DNA from: Flocculibacter collagenilyticus
Lineage (GTDB): Bacteria > Pseudomonadota > Gammaproteobacteria > Enterobacterales > Alteromonadaceae
Assembly: GCF_016469335.1 (NCBI RefSeq)
Contig: NZ_CP059888.1
Coordinates: 3,857,899 to 3,921,898 of the forward strand
DNA: 64,000 nt
Direction: 5' to 3'
Part shown: positions 1 to 10,900 of the stretch, one piece after another
How positions within the stretch are numbered: position 1 is the first letter of the stretch
Layout of the letters: every line of letters begins with the position of its first letter
Notes under the pieces: generated by a model
The model's input: only the letters and a program-made list of their open reading frames with translations
Told to the model about the DNA's origin: nothing
The model's database searches: none
Program-made: the position numbers and the translations under genes

Positions 1-753
1 TTAAATGGCGGCTTACAGTTTTCTTCCATTGATGAATATCGCTATCATGAAACACTGGTTCACCCTGCGATGTCACGCCTAACAAACCCTAGTAAAGTTT
101 TAATATTAGGTGGTGGCGACGGCTTAGCAGTGCGAGAGCTACTTAAGTACACGTCCATTAGCACAATTACTCTTGTTGACTTAGATCCTGCTATTGCTGA
201 GCTTGCTCAGCGCAATCCGCACCTTACTAAGCTTAACAAGAATGCCCTTACCCACCATAAAGTAACCATACATCATCAAGATGCATGGCAGTTTTTAGAT
301 ACATCACAACAGCTGTATGACCTTATTCTTGTAGATTTACCCGATCCTAAAACCATTAGCCTAGCGCGTTTATACAGCAAACAGTTTTACGTTAAGTTAA
401 AGCAACACTTACAGCCTAATGGCATTATGGTGACTCAAGCCACTAGCCCATTTTTCGCAAAAAAAGTATTCTGGTCTATTTATGAAACGGTCACCAGCGC
501 TGGTTTTGCCAATACTTTACCTTACCACGTGAATATTCCATCATTTGGCGAATGGGGCTTTGTAATGGCATGCCACCGTGTGTGCCATACAACACCCACA
601 CTGAACGTAGCAACGCGTTTTTATTCAGAGCAAATGGAAATAGCCATGCGTTCTTTTCCTAAAGATATGCAAATGAAAGGTGCTAGCATCAGCACCTTAG
701 ATAAACCCAATGTGCTGTACTATTACTTAGAAGGTTGGAAGTACTGGGATTAA
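1..753 (+). CDS. Spermidine-synthase-like aminopropyltransferase, 3' part
   Basis: The reading frame is open from base 1, so the 5' end lies outside the window; about 250 residues are visible. The nucleotide-binding motif LILGGGDGLAVREL, the acidic loop VDLDP and the later VDLPDP are those of the polyamine aminopropyltransferase family, which moves an aminopropyl group from decarboxylated SAM to putrescine. The C-terminal stretch with PYHVNIPSFGEWGF resembles the long form of the family, which carries an N-terminal membrane domain; that part would be outside the window (inference). The family fold is well supported, but the exact substrate cannot be read from the sequence. Confidence 0.8.
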   Translation, partial: LNGGLQFSSIDEYRYHETLVHPAMSRLTNPSKVLILGGGDGLAVRELLKYTSISTITLVDLDPAIAELAQRNPHLTKLNKNALTHHKVTIHHQDAWQFLDTSQQLYDLILVDLPDPKTISLARLYSKQFYVKLKQHLQPNGIMVTQATSPFFAKKVFWSIYETVTSAGFANTLPYHVNIPSFGEWGFVMACHRVCHTTPTLNVATRFYSEQMEIAMRSFPKDMQMKGASISTLDKPNVLYYYLEGWKYWD

Positions 754-872
754 CACCCCCTGAACTAAAACCGCATAAATCCGGTCTTATTATTTATTGA
801 GTGGAACTTATTAAGTGCTACTTATTAAATGGTAATGGTGTAACGTAGAGATATAAGTTAAAAGGGGGCAAC

Positions 873-1388
873 ATGAAACGCAAACTGAGCAAAACTCGAC
901 TACCATTATTCGCAGCCAGCGTTGGCTTATTATGCAGTGTGGCTACAACCTCTCTATATGCAACAGAAGCCGTTATTAAATGGAAAGACTTTGACCGCTA
1001 TACCGATGTCGCACCTGCCAATCACAATAAAAAAGCCTTTCATAAAAATATTGAAAAGCATTTTAACGACCATATTGAAAAGCTCGCAAGAAAACTACCA
1101 GATGGTTACACCCTAACTATCACAGTTAACGACTTAGACTTGGCTGGAGACGTGCGCATTGGCATCAACGAAGTACGTATCATTAAGCCCATTTACTTTC
1201 CTAAGATTAAATTTGATTATATCGTCACTGCATCTGATGCAGCTGTAGTGTCTAAAGGTTCGGCCAACCTAAAAGATATGGGGTTTATGACCAGCCCTCG
1301 ATTACGTAGTAATGATACTTTTTATTATGATAAAAAGTTAATTGAAGAATGGTTTAAAGATGAGTTACTACCTAAGGTAAAAGCGTAG
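873..1388 (+). CDS. Exported DUF3016 protein
   Basis: A 171-residue protein. An N-terminal signal peptide with a hydrophobic core (LPLFAASVGLLCSVATTSLYA) ends near residue 31. The mature part matches the DUF3016 pattern: a W-K-D-F start, a central KLPDGYTLTITVNDLDLAGDVR and a later LKDMGFM. The family is common in Shewanella, Colwellia and relatives and has no established function. An AAGGGGG ribosome site stands in front of the ATG. It is convergent with the hydrolase that follows, with only about 20 bases between the stops. Confidence 0.85.
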   Translation: MKRKLSKTRLPLFAASVGLLCSVATTSLYATEAVIKWKDFDRYTDVAPANHNKKAFHKNIEKHFNDHIEKLARKLPDGYTLTITVNDLDLAGDVRIGINEVRIIKPIYFPKIKFDYIVTASDAAVVSKGSANLKDMGFMTSPRLRSNDTFYYDKKLIEEWFKDELLPKVKA

Positions 1389-1408
1389 CAAGAAAGCTGT
1401 GTAGTGAG

Positions 1409-2479
1409 TTATAGGTGTTTGGCAAACCAATGCTTTAAATGGCTTACTAATTCCTTGCGGTGTTGGTATAACCCGTGATCACCGCCAGAGAACACCACCA
1501 ATTGATGTGGGTGGTTGTTCTTTTTCAGTAACTCAGCAAGCTCCACTGACTGCGCGACATTAACTCGCTTATCTTGATCGCCATGCAACAACAGTATTGG
1601 AGCATGTTTTGGCAGCTTATCTAACCAATGAACCACTGAGCGCTGACGAAGTGCTTCCGTTCTGTTTTTTTCAAAATCAGGCACTCGCCGTTGATATACC
1701 CGATTCATTGCAGGACGCCACGCCAGCGCCTTTTCAACATCGCTATTCCCCGCTATCGCTACTAGCGTTTTAAGATTGGGTAGATGCTTGGCGGCCAAAA
1801 ATGTTTGCATGCCACCGCGACTCCAGCCAAACATACCAATGTGCTCCGCATCTGCGCTTGGTATTGTTTTAATTAAGTCCATTAATGCAAGTACGTCATT
1901 CACGTCTTGACCACCAAATTCATCATGACCATTATTTTCCAAAAAACGAGAACTGCCTCTGTACTGGCTGCCAATAACAATATATCCACTTTTTGCCAGC
2001 TCAGATAAAAAGCCAAGTTTTTTGCCAAACTTTACTGCCCCAAAACCTGCATTTCCTCCTCGGTTAAATACAAGCACAGGTAGTTTCTTATCGCCTTGCT
2101 CAGGGTGCATATCCTTGGGCGCAAGGTAATAACCTGCAACGCTCAGCCCATCAACTTGATAAGTGAAATCATAGCATTCAATAGCTGCTTTATTTTCGTC
2201 GTATAACGACTGGGGATACGTTGCGGTAAAGCGTTCTTGATTAAATTTCTTTTTTCGTTGTTGTAAAAACTTGAACCACGAAGAGTAACTGGAAAAAGGA
2301 CCGCTAAAACAAGATTTCACGTTATTCATTGTAGGCTGTTCTGCTTCAACGCTTTGCTGCAATGAACGCGGTTGCTGCGCACTAAATTCACTATTAGCTA
2401 ATAGAGGCCATGAGACTGCAAATAAACCAAACAGTATGAAGTACAGTGGTAACTTAGTGGAAAGAGATAATAGGTTCAT
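1409..2479 (-). CDS. Secreted alpha/beta hydrolase of the prolyl-oligopeptidase (S9) type
   Basis: I place the start at the ATG ending at 2479, because it opens directly into a signal peptide (MNLLSLSTKLPLYFILFGLF). An upstream in-frame ATG at 2524 would add 15 polar residues. The hydrolase core shows the nucleophile elbow GMFGWSRGGMQ, an acid in LLHGDQDKRVNV and a histidine in GGDHGLYQH, giving a complete Ser-Asp-His triad. The protein is about 356 residues, has no beta-propeller and resembles the catalytic domain of dipeptidyl-peptidase-like hydrolases. The substrate is unknown; a peptidase or esterase is likely. It is probably periplasmic. Confidence 0.8.
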   Translation of the reverse strand: MNLLSLSTKLPLYFILFGLFAVSWPLLANSEFSAQQPRSLQQSVEAEQPTMNNVKSCFSGPFSSYSSWFKFLQQRKKKFNQERFTATYPQSLYDENKAAIECYDFTYQVDGLSVAGYYLAPKDMHPEQGDKKLPVLVFNRGGNAGFGAVKFGKKLGFLSELAKSGYIVIGSQYRGSSRFLENNGHDEFGGQDVNDVLALMDLIKTIPSADAEHIGMFGWSRGGMQTFLAAKHLPNLKTLVAIAGNSDVEKALAWRPAMNRVYQRRVPDFEKNRTEALRQRSVVHWLDKLPKHAPILLLHGDQDKRVNVAQSVELAELLKKNNHPHQLVVFSGGDHGLYQHRKELVSHLKHWFAKHL

Positions 2480-2772
2480 TTTTACGTCCAGTGTAATGTT
2501 AAAGAGAGTACTCGCAGCCATCAATCGCTACCCTTCCTTGCTGCTAATCAGCTTAGGCCATTCTAAAATTTAAATTATATTTTTACAATAACCATTTGAA
2601 TATTAAAGTATTAGTCTCATCCACAAAGTCGCTTATGTTTTAGATGCTCGATAATGCGTATTAACCATATAGGAAACAGCTCCCTGTTTCTATTTTTTCT
2701 ACTAGTCTTAACTGTATTGCACCACAGCCACCGAAACAGCCACCGAATTGACTAATTAACAGGAAGCAAGTA

Positions 2773-3702
2773 ATGCACTTAAGGAAACATAATATACTAG
2801 CGAGGTTATCTATAAAGACGCTAGCTACAATCACCGCAATAGCGCTAAGCTCATCATTAAACGCATCAGAACTTGAAAAAAACTACCTCACGTTACAAGA
2901 AGCAGGAGTATTACTAGCAGAAGATAAGGATGCACTGATATTAAATAAAATGCCGAGTCAATTTCCAATTCAGGACTGGGGAAAAGACGTTAGTGTTTTT
3001 GGTAGTTACAAGCGAGCCAAATTTCAAGGGGCCACTATATTAATATTAAAGTCGAGCAAGAATAAGGCCTTATTAAAACAAGCAGTAATACACACGTTAG
3101 AAGCAAATCAATGGAGTAACTTGCATTTATTACAGCATGTCAACCCTACAGGCTTTATTACTAATCAGCCTGAACCCAATATTACTAATCAGCGGACATC
3201 CAATCGGAACGCCCCTTTTTGCCATAAAAAAGATGGATTTATGCAAATATCAACACATGACTTATCCAATTCTGAGTCCATGTTAACGATTACTCATCAC
3301 CCCCTCTACGCTATTTGCTCAATACAGCAGGCAGAGCGCAAAAATATAATTATGGCAAAAGATTTACCTTATCCAACCCTCTCATTACCAGATAATATCG
3401 AAACACCTTTTCTTCCTTATGGTGCTGGCTCAAGCTCAGGCGGAAATAACATCAGAAAATCGACTGAACTATTTATTGATACAACCATGCCTTTGGATAG
3501 ACTATATCAACATTTTGTCTCGCAAATGAATCAGCAAGGCTGGGCCGAAGACAGCAATTGGTCGGGTAGCTTGTCAGAAGGTGGTGTGTGGACGATAGCC
3601 GACGAGCAATTTCAAAAAGTATTCGGCAACATCTCAATTACTAGATTTTCAGCTGAAAAGTTATATATCAAGCTTGAGGTACAGGGGCTAAATGAAAAAT
3701 AA
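2773..3702 (+). CDS. Exported protein of unknown function
   Basis: A 309-residue protein that I do not recognise. It begins with a basic stretch and a hydrophobic segment (about residues 13-30) ending in LNAS, a probable Sec signal peptide, so the product is likely periplasmic or outer-membrane associated. A short asparagine-rich segment lies near the middle, and the last 80 residues contain LYQHFVSQMNQQGW, a pattern seen in proteins with repeated alpha/beta sensor-like folds. The ATG follows AACAGGAAGCAAGTA, a clear ribosome site. It appears to be a single-gene unit ahead of the tRNA-His gene, which is on the other strand. Confidence 0.7.
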   Translation: MHLRKHNILARLSIKTLATITAIALSSSLNASELEKNYLTLQEAGVLLAEDKDALILNKMPSQFPIQDWGKDVSVFGSYKRAKFQGATILILKSSKNKALLKQAVIHTLEANQWSNLHLLQHVNPTGFITNQPEPNITNQRTSNRNAPFCHKKDGFMQISTHDLSNSESMLTITHHPLYAICSIQQAERKNIIMAKDLPYPTLSLPDNIETPFLPYGAGSSSGGNNIRKSTELFIDTTMPLDRLYQHFVSQMNQQGWAEDSNWSGSLSEGGVWTIADEQFQKVFGNISITRFSAEKLYIKLEVQGLNEK

Positions 3703-3757
3703 AAATAAAGCTAAGCTTTTTTGTAATTGCTTTGGCAGTTAGTATTGTAGGAAAAAA

Positions 3758-3834
3758 TGGGGCGACTGATGGGGATTGAACCCACGACAACCGGAATCAC
3801 AATCCGGGGCTCTACCAACTGAGCTACAGCCGCC
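3758..3834 (-). tRNA. tRNA-His (anticodon GTG)
   Basis: On the minus strand the sequence folds as a cloverleaf. The acceptor stem GCGGCTG pairs with CAGTCGC (one G-U pair). The extra 5' G(-1) faces C73, a hallmark of tRNA-His. The anticodon stem is CCGGA/TCCGG with loop TTGTGAT, the T-arm is GTGGG-TTCAATC-CCCAT, and the CCA end is encoded. It is 77 bases including CCA. A run of T follows the 3' end and probably terminates the transcript. It is a single tRNA, not part of a cluster. Confidence 0.95.
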
Positions 3835-3904
3835 ATAACATGATGACCTAAGTGCATTACTGACTAATGACTTGGTTTTATGTTGTTCCCAGAGCGGGAT
3901 GCGC

Positions 3905-3932
3905 ATTCTACAATAAATTGAATGATTATCAA
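3905..3932 (-). promoter_or_regulatory. Sigma-70 promoter of tRNA-His
   Basis: On the minus strand TTGATA (-35, 3927-3932) and TAGAAT (-10, 3905-3910) are separated by 16 bases. They are followed by a GC-rich stretch (GCGCATCCCGC), the discriminator type seen at stringently controlled stable-RNA promoters. It lies about 65 bases before the mature tRNA 5' end. The rest of 3835-4150 contains no convincing gene. Confidence 0.6.
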
Positions 3933-4156
3933 ATAATTTTTTCTAGTAAATCAAATCCCGTTCTTTACCCTTTTCTATCGTTGTGTGCTCTCTCAATTAT
4001 TGAAAATAACCTGACATTCCTAACTATAGCTTCTATCTTATCAATTGGTTATCGTGATAACCTTTATTTTATAACCGAATAATAGAACCATATTCAGCTA
4101 AGCACGTGTCTATCTTAGCTGCATAGGTTATTAACATTAGCCATTAAGAGGTGGGT

Positions 4157-4975
4157 ATGGAAAGTGCGTTAGCGTGGATCATGGACAATCGTGATTTAAT
4201 TATCACGTTTGGTATTAAAGTAGTTGTTGCTATTTTCATCGTCATTATTGGTAAATTTGCAGCGCGAGGATTAGCATCGCTATTACGCAAATCTCTCACT
4301 GTTAAAAACGTAGATGAAGCTATCATTTCGTTTCTAACCAGCATCGTATTTTCAGTGGCAATGGTGGCCATTCTACTGATGGCGCTATCTCACGTGGGCA
4401 TTGAAACCACCTCGCTAATTGCAGTGTTAGGTGCTGCAGGCTTAGCGGTAGGCTTAGCGCTTAAAGACTCTTTGTCTAATTTTGCTTCTGGGGTAATGAT
4501 CATTGTGCTTAAGCCATTTCGTGCAGGCGATTGGGTTGAAGCAGGTGGCGTTGCGGGCACCGTTCGAGAAATAAAAATCTTCTCAACCATCTTCACGTCT
4601 GCGGATAATAAAATTATTACGGTCCCCAACGCACAAATAACTGAAGCTCCAATTACCAACTTTACACAGCAACCTACCCGCCGGGTTGATCTAAAAATCG
4701 GCGTCAGCTATGACTCTGATTTAAAAGTGGCCAAAGAAGTCCTCACGAAAGTGGTCACGCAACATGAGAAGGTGCTAGAATCACCGGCTCCTGTAGTCGC
4801 AGTGCAAGCACTGGCAGATTCCTCTGTTAATTTTGTAGTTCGCCCTTGGGTGAACACGGTTGATTATTGGGCTGTGTATTTTGACTTGCACGAACAAATT
4901 AAATTGGCGCTTGATGCTGCCGACATAACAATACCTTATCCACAAATGGATGTTCATTTATCTAAAAACGATTAA
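4157..4975 (+). CDS. mscS: Small-conductance mechanosensitive channel
   Basis: Inner-membrane channel that opens under membrane tension to release osmolytes. It matches E. coli MscS along its full length: TM1-TM2, then the pore helix TM3 (AVLGAAGLAVGLALKDSLSN), then LKPFRAGDWVEAGGVAGTV, which opens the beta domain, and the C-terminal IPYPQMDVH. I choose ATG 4157 because the ribosome site AAGAGG (4146-4151) is then correctly spaced; a GTG at 4151 overlaps it. The protein is about 272 residues; E. coli MscS has 286. It is followed after 18 bases by a DUF481 gene, probably co-transcribed. Confidence 0.93.
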   Translation: MESALAWIMDNRDLIITFGIKVVVAIFIVIIGKFAARGLASLLRKSLTVKNVDEAIISFLTSIVFSVAMVAILLMALSHVGIETTSLIAVLGAAGLAVGLALKDSLSNFASGVMIIVLKPFRAGDWVEAGGVAGTVREIKIFSTIFTSADNKIITVPNAQITEAPITNFTQQPTRRVDLKIGVSYDSDLKVAKEVLTKVVTQHEKVLESPAPVVAVQALADSSVNFVVRPWVNTVDYWAVYFDLHEQIKLALDAADITIPYPQMDVHLSKND

Positions 4976-4993
4976 ACCTTGGAGATGTTTTCT

Positions 4994-5755
4994 ATGCAAA
5001 AGGCTTTTTTATATGTAGTTCTGGCTGTACTGACTTTTTCAATACAGGCGGCAGAAGAAGAACAAGACAAAACGTGGAAATTATCAGCTGAATTAGGCGT
5101 TATATTAACAACAGGTAACACTGAAACGACCTCTGTAAAAGGTAAAGTGGATGCGACTCAAGAGCTAGAAAAGTGGTCAAATCAATATATTTTCGACGGT
5201 TTATTCAAAGAAGATAAAGTAGAAAATAACGATACAGGCGAAGAAGATACGGTAAAAACGGCAGATAAATACTTTTTCTCTGCACAGGGTAATTACAAAT
5301 TAGAAAAGAAGCATGACTCGTTATTTGTGTATGGATCACACTTAAAAGATCAGTTTGGCCCATTAGCTGACTACACTGTTGTTTCTGTCGGTTACGGTAC
5401 TCGTTTATATGAAAGCGAGAGTAGCTATTTAGATGCTGATATTGGTCCGGGTTATGCGTCTGGTGAAAAGCAAGGTGATGGCGAAACACCAGGCGAAAGC
5501 ATTGATGGCATGATTTTACGTGCCAATGCAGAATACGAATGGCAAATTAGCAAAAGTGCTAAATTCACACAAAAGCTAAGCGTAAACTACGGCTCAGACA
5601 ATACAGTAACAAAATCAGAAACTGCCCTAACCGCTAAAATTAACGGTTCAATGCAAATGAAAGCTGGTTTTAATGTAACAAACAACTCTGACGTAGATGC
5701 AGATAAAGAAAATACTGATACTGAAACATTTGTGACTTTAGTATTTAACTTTTAA
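4994..5755 (+). CDS. DUF481 outer-membrane protein (YdiY-like)
   Basis: A 253-residue protein starting at ATG 4994, which follows GGAG at 4981-4984 and opens into a clean signal peptide (MQKAFLYVVLAVLTFSIQA). The mature chain shows alternating strands typical of a beta-barrel and the DUF481 opening, in which WKLSAELGVILTTGNTET is followed by repeated aromatic/polar strands. It ends in a beta signal with a terminal phenylalanine (FVTLVFNF). It is a porin-like salt- or acid-induced outer-membrane protein of unknown role. Its position behind mscS suggests an osmotic-response pair, which is inference. Confidence 0.85.
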   Translation: MQKAFLYVVLAVLTFSIQAAEEEQDKTWKLSAELGVILTTGNTETTSVKGKVDATQELEKWSNQYIFDGLFKEDKVENNDTGEEDTVKTADKYFFSAQGNYKLEKKHDSLFVYGSHLKDQFGPLADYTVVSVGYGTRLYESESSYLDADIGPGYASGEKQGDGETPGESIDGMILRANAEYEWQISKSAKFTQKLSVNYGSDNTVTKSETALTAKINGSMQMKAGFNVTNNSDVDADKENTDTETFVTLVFNF

Positions 5756-5820
5756 TAGCATCGACCGCTGATGGCGTTAGCGCATCGTATATGCATTAAA
5801 GCCAACACGCCCTAACCTAA

Positions 5821-5856
5821 AGGCTTGATTAAGGAACACTTAGTCAGGCCTTTTTT
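5821..5856 (+). terminator. Rho-independent terminator after the mscS-DUF481 pair
   Basis: A 13-bp stem (5821-5833 with 5839-5851, two G-U pairs) with a five-base loop is followed by TTTTTT. It closes the transcript before the amidohydrolase gene. Confidence 0.85.
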
Positions 5857-5913
5857 CTTTGCGATAGCTGATCTATGATGGTAATCATAAGAATAATAAT
5901 AACGTGAAGAATC

Positions 5914-7692
5914 ATGAATATTTCGCCCCAGTCTGCTTTTCTCGCCACGGTTACACGAATCAAACACCCAACTATTACAGTAATAACTTTTATTAGCTTG
6001 CTACTTAGCTTATGCGCTGCCTTTTCCAGTTATGCACACGGCAATGCTCATCAACACAGTAAGCATAAAAACGTGATGCCTGCTGATGAATCAACCTCGT
6101 TACTGGTGCACAACATCAATGGCTACACCTTTACTACTGACCGCAAATTGCAGCGCTTTTCCAGCATGCTTATTCGTCACGGCAAGATTCACGAAATTGG
6201 TGATAACCTATTAAAAAAATATCAGGATCAAAAAATAACGCGGCTAAATGGTCAAGGTAGAACTGTGTTACCCGGTATGACTGATGCGCATGGACATATT
6301 CTGGGATTAGGGTTTAATCGTATGAACGTCGATGTTCGCGGTTTAACATCAGCACAGGCAACCGCTAAAAAAGTCGCTGACTATGCCAACCAAAATCCGC
6401 AACAACAATGGATCAAAGGGCGCGGCTGGAATCAGGTGTTGTGGCCTAGTAAGCAATTTCCAACCGCAAACGACCTAGATGAAGTGATTGCCGATCGCCC
6501 TGTTATGCTAACAAGAGTAGACGGTCATGCCAGCTGGTTAAATACCAAAGCATTGCAGTTAGCAGGCATTAACAGCAGCACAATAAGCCCTGAAGGTGGC
6601 GAGATCATTAAAGATGAAAATGGCCAACCTACGGGCATACTGATAGATAATGCCATGAACTTGGTTGAAAAAAAGCTACCCAAGCCAACCAATAAAGAAA
6701 AGCAAATGGCGTTAGATATTGCCTCTAAGCATTTGTTAGCGCTGGGCGTAACCAGCGTGCACGATGCCGGAATTGACCACAATACGTATCATTTATACAA
6801 AGACAAAGCCGCAAACAATACGTTAGACATGCGCATTTATGCCATGATTTCAGCCAACGATCCGCACTTCGAAACGATGCTTGAAAAAGGCCATGTTAAA
6901 GATGAAGCAGATTTTTTATCTATTCGCAGCGTGAAGATTTATGGCGACGGCGCATTAGGTAGCCGCGGTGCTGCACTATTGAAACCCTATCAAGATCAGC
7001 CTGATAATCATGGATTATTAGTCACTTCACAAACGCAATTGCGCCAATTAATGCAACAAACATTGGCGCATAACTTTCAAATAAATCTTCATGCCATTGG
7101 CGATCGCGCAAACCGTATTGCATTAGATGAATTTAGCTTTGCATTTAAGCAGAACCCTGCAAACCAAGCACTGCGTCATCGAGTAGAACATGCACAAGTC
7201 ATTAGTGTTGACGATATTCCACGCTTTAAAGCACTGAATATTATCCCTTCAATGCAGCCCACTCATGCAACGTCAGACATGAACATGGCGGGTGATCGTG
7301 TCGGCAAGCAACGCCTTGCTGGTGCTTATGCATGGCAAACGCTCTTAAAACAAAACTCGGTGATTGCACTAGGCTCCGACTTTCCCATTGAACTGGCTAA
7401 CCCATTTTTTGGAATCCACGCGGCGGTAACACGCCAAAACCGCGATAATCAACCAGTAAATGGCTGGATACCTGAAGAAGCAATGACCGTTGCACAAGCC
7501 GTGCGTGGCTTCACCATTGACGCTGCTTACGCAGCGCATCAAGAACACAGTCTAGGCGGTTTAGAAACAGGTAAGTGGGCCGATTTTATTATGGTAGATC
7601 GCGATATTTTTACAATACCGACGAACGAGTTATGGAAAACGCAAGTCTTAGAAACTTGGGTAGCAGGAAAACGCATACAAAATACACAATAG
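5914..7692 (+). CDS. Exported amidohydrolase (YtcJ / Amidohydro_3 type)
   Basis: A 592-residue protein. The N-terminal hydrophobic segment (about residues 21-42) is a signal peptide or anchor and is followed by a histidine-rich stretch (HGNAHQHSKH). The metal-dependent TIM-barrel domain carries the HxH motif at H126/H128 (TDAHGHI), then KIYGDGALGSRG, LHAIGDRAN and the late metal aspartate in ALGSDFPIEL, all as in the YtcJ family. Members hydrolyse amide bonds of varied substrates; the substrate here is not predictable. A strong terminator lies upstream and the gene stands alone, about 250 bases before the S9 peptidase gene. Confidence 0.85.
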   Translation: MNISPQSAFLATVTRIKHPTITVITFISLLLSLCAAFSSYAHGNAHQHSKHKNVMPADESTSLLVHNINGYTFTTDRKLQRFSSMLIRHGKIHEIGDNLLKKYQDQKITRLNGQGRTVLPGMTDAHGHILGLGFNRMNVDVRGLTSAQATAKKVADYANQNPQQQWIKGRGWNQVLWPSKQFPTANDLDEVIADRPVMLTRVDGHASWLNTKALQLAGINSSTISPEGGEIIKDENGQPTGILIDNAMNLVEKKLPKPTNKEKQMALDIASKHLLALGVTSVHDAGIDHNTYHLYKDKAANNTLDMRIYAMISANDPHFETMLEKGHVKDEADFLSIRSVKIYGDGALGSRGAALLKPYQDQPDNHGLLVTSQTQLRQLMQQTLAHNFQINLHAIGDRANRIALDEFSFAFKQNPANQALRHRVEHAQVISVDDIPRFKALNIIPSMQPTHATSDMNMAGDRVGKQRLAGAYAWQTLLKQNSVIALGSDFPIELANPFFGIHAAVTRQNRDNQPVNGWIPEEAMTVAQAVRGFTIDAAYAAHQEHSLGGLETGKWADFIMVDRDIFTIPTNELWKTQVLETWVAGKRIQNTQ

Positions 7693-7942
7693 GGTAACGT
7701 TCAAAATGATAGGGTGTTTTTAAATATTGGCCGGTAACTTGCTAACCTATAATAAATGTTAAATACGCCCATGCATTAAATTACATTTAATTGAGTGGAT
7801 TGCCTGATTGCAACCCTCATAAAAGTGATAGAATGCCGATAAACTTAAACCAGCAGTATATTAATACTCTAAGTTTACTTCCCTCTATGGATAGCTTTAG
7901 GTATTTTGAATATGTTCAACATGGAATAACAGGCAGGTAAGC

Positions 7943-10900
7943 ATGAATAAACGCTTTTTCCCTTTACAAGACATATTGGTTGTGTGGTTACTTGTTAGTA
8001 GCTTGCAGGTAATAGCCAGCCCAGCTCAATCAAGCCCGCACCAAACTAATACCCACATTACTGGTGTACAGGAAAAGGCAGCACTTACGCTAGCCGATAT
8101 TATGAAGTTTAAAGATATTGAACACACTACAATATCTAAACAAGGTGATTGGATTGCTTATAGTGCACAACCTGATCGCGGTGATCCAGTTGGTCATATT
8201 AAAGCCACACAAAAAAATGCCGCGTACGTTATCCCTTACGGCCAATACCCAATCATTAGTAACAATGGTCAATGGGTTGCATTTAAACAGGCGATTCCGC
8301 TACTTGAATACGAAAAAACAGAAGAAAAAGCACGCGATAAACTAAAAACTAATGCCATTTTAATTAATACAGAAACGGGTACACAGCAATCTTTTGAGCG
8401 TGTGAAGTCGTTCGCATTTAGCGGTGACAGCCAATTATTTGCCGTCCATTTTTACCCGGAAGACGAAGATAAGCAGGCGTCTGACAGTAATGTTACAAAT
8501 GAAGACTGCCAAACTATAGAATCGCAGTTAAACCCAAATGCAGAGCCAACATCACAGGCTACCGAACAAGCTAACACGGCAACGCCGTCGAATAATGAAA
8601 ATGAGCGTGAAGGCGCAGTTAGCCAAGAGCAAGAACAGCCTGAAACCCCGCTCCACTATTTTAAAGAAGACATGATTGGCAGTACTTTGCATGTTATTCG
8701 CTTATCGGGCACCGTTACCCTAGAGAACAACAATACAACCTCACCAAACACTCATATTATCGAACATGTTCAACACTATACGTTTGCAGAAGAAGGTGGC
8801 CAACTTGCCTATACGGTTATCACACCTGAAGACCAAGCCAATACGCTTGCGGTGTTATCTCTTGCTCAAAATAACAAAGAAGATAGCGCAACTTTCAATA
8901 CGCCCATTACGTTAGCGCAAGCAGCATTTAATGCTTACCCTCATTTAAGCTGGAATAAAAAAGGTACGCACCTCGCGTTTTTAGTGGGTAACTATCAAGC
9001 AGCCGAACGCTATCGCCCTCACCAGCTTATGATGTATAAAACCGGCGCTAAAAAAGCCACCACACTAAAAGTTGCGCGTAACGGTTGGTTCATTAGCCAT
9101 AACAATAAGCTAATTTGGAGTAAAGACGGGCAGCGTCTGTTTTTTGGTCATCAACCTAACCAAGCGCGCAATCCTGAACCAAACAGCAAGGTAGCCACTA
9201 AACAAGATTTATATAACCTAGATAAACTAACCGCTAAACGTAGTCTACAAGTGTGGCATGGTGACGATCCTCGCATTAAACCACAACAAATAACCGAATA
9301 TAGTGATGATCAAGCGCACGTGTATTTAAGTGTTTATCACCTTAAAAACAATCGATTTGTGCCATTGGCCGACAAGCAAATGCCTGATATCGACATTACT
9401 GAAAATAACCATGCCGTGCTGGGACATAATCCACTGCCGTATTATAAAAACATGACATGGGAAGGCTTCTTTCATGATTTATATCATGTGGATTTAAAAA
9501 CAGGGAAAAAGGTTTTAATCAGCAAAAAAGTACTTGCTGATGAAATCGCCCATGTGTCGCCAAATGGTCGCTATGTGGCGTATTACCAAGACCAAGCGTT
9601 TCATGTATTTGACGCGAAAAACATGCGCAAAAGTAACTTTACCCAATCCTTAGATGTGTCTTTTGCTAATGAGCTGCACGACTATCCAAGCCGCACGCCC
9701 AGTTATGGCATTGCAGGCTGGTTAGCACAAGGCGATAGCGTTTTAGTTTATGACAGATATGATGTATGGCAACTCAATGTGTCTGGGCGCGCGCTAAACC
9801 TAACACAAAATGACGGCCGCAATCGCGAAGTGGTTTACCGTATTATCGATACCGATAACGAAACTGAGGTGATTGATGTTAACAAGCCGCTGTTACTTCA
9901 TGCCTATTACGATAAATTAAAACACTCTGGGTTTTATCAGCTTAACTTACGCTCTGCATCGCTAAAAAAACTTATCGAAGCGCAAAAAACCTTCTCTTAT
10001 GTTGCCAACGCTGATGATGCAGACGTATTGCTGTTTACTCAAGAAGACATGCATGAGTTTCCTGACCTGTGGGTCACATCAAGCGATTTTGCTAACCCGA
10101 ACAAAGTCACCAATGTAAATCCTCAAATCAAAGATTTTAACTGGGGTAAACCAGAGTTAATTGATTGGCGTTCCAATACAGGCAAGCCATTACAAGGTAT
10201 TTTAATTAAGCCTGCTAATTACCAAGCCGGAAAAAAATACCCTGTATTAGTCTATTACTATCGCTATTTTACTCAGCGCATGTACCAATTTAATCCGATG
10301 AAAGTGAATCATCGTCCAAACTTTCCGTATTACACCAGCCACGATTATGCGGTGTTCTTGCCAGATATTAAATTTGATGTAGGTACCCCCGGTAAATCAG
10401 CAACAGACTCACTTGTACCGGGTATCCAAAAAATTATTAATATGGGAGTGGCGGATCCAGACGCCATTGGTTTACATGGCCATAGTTGGTCTGGTTATCA
10501 AACCGCTTTTGTAATCACTCAAACCGACATATTCAAAGCGGCAGTTGCTGGTGCACCAGTAACAAATATGACCAGCGCTTACAGTGGCATTCGCTTAAAG
10601 TCTGGCTTAGCTCGACAGTTTCAATATGAGCAAGGGCAAAGCCGTATCGGCGCAAGCTTATTCGATAAGCTAAATTTATATATTGAAAATTCACCTGTGT
10701 TCTACGCCGATCGCATTAACACACCACTCTTAATTCAATTCGGCGACATTGACGGTGCAGTACCATGGCAACAAGGTATTGAAATGTACCTTGCTATGCG
10801 ACGACTTAATAAGCCCGTGATTATGTTGCAATATGAAGGTGAACCTCACCACCTTAAGAAGTACCCCAACAAAGTAGACTACACCATAAAAATGAAAGCA

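Noticed and set aside
3867-4082. 71-codon plus-strand ORF between tRNA-His and mscS
   Set aside because: It lies across the tRNA-His promoter, has no ribosome site and an unnatural composition; a chance ORF in AT-rich DNA.
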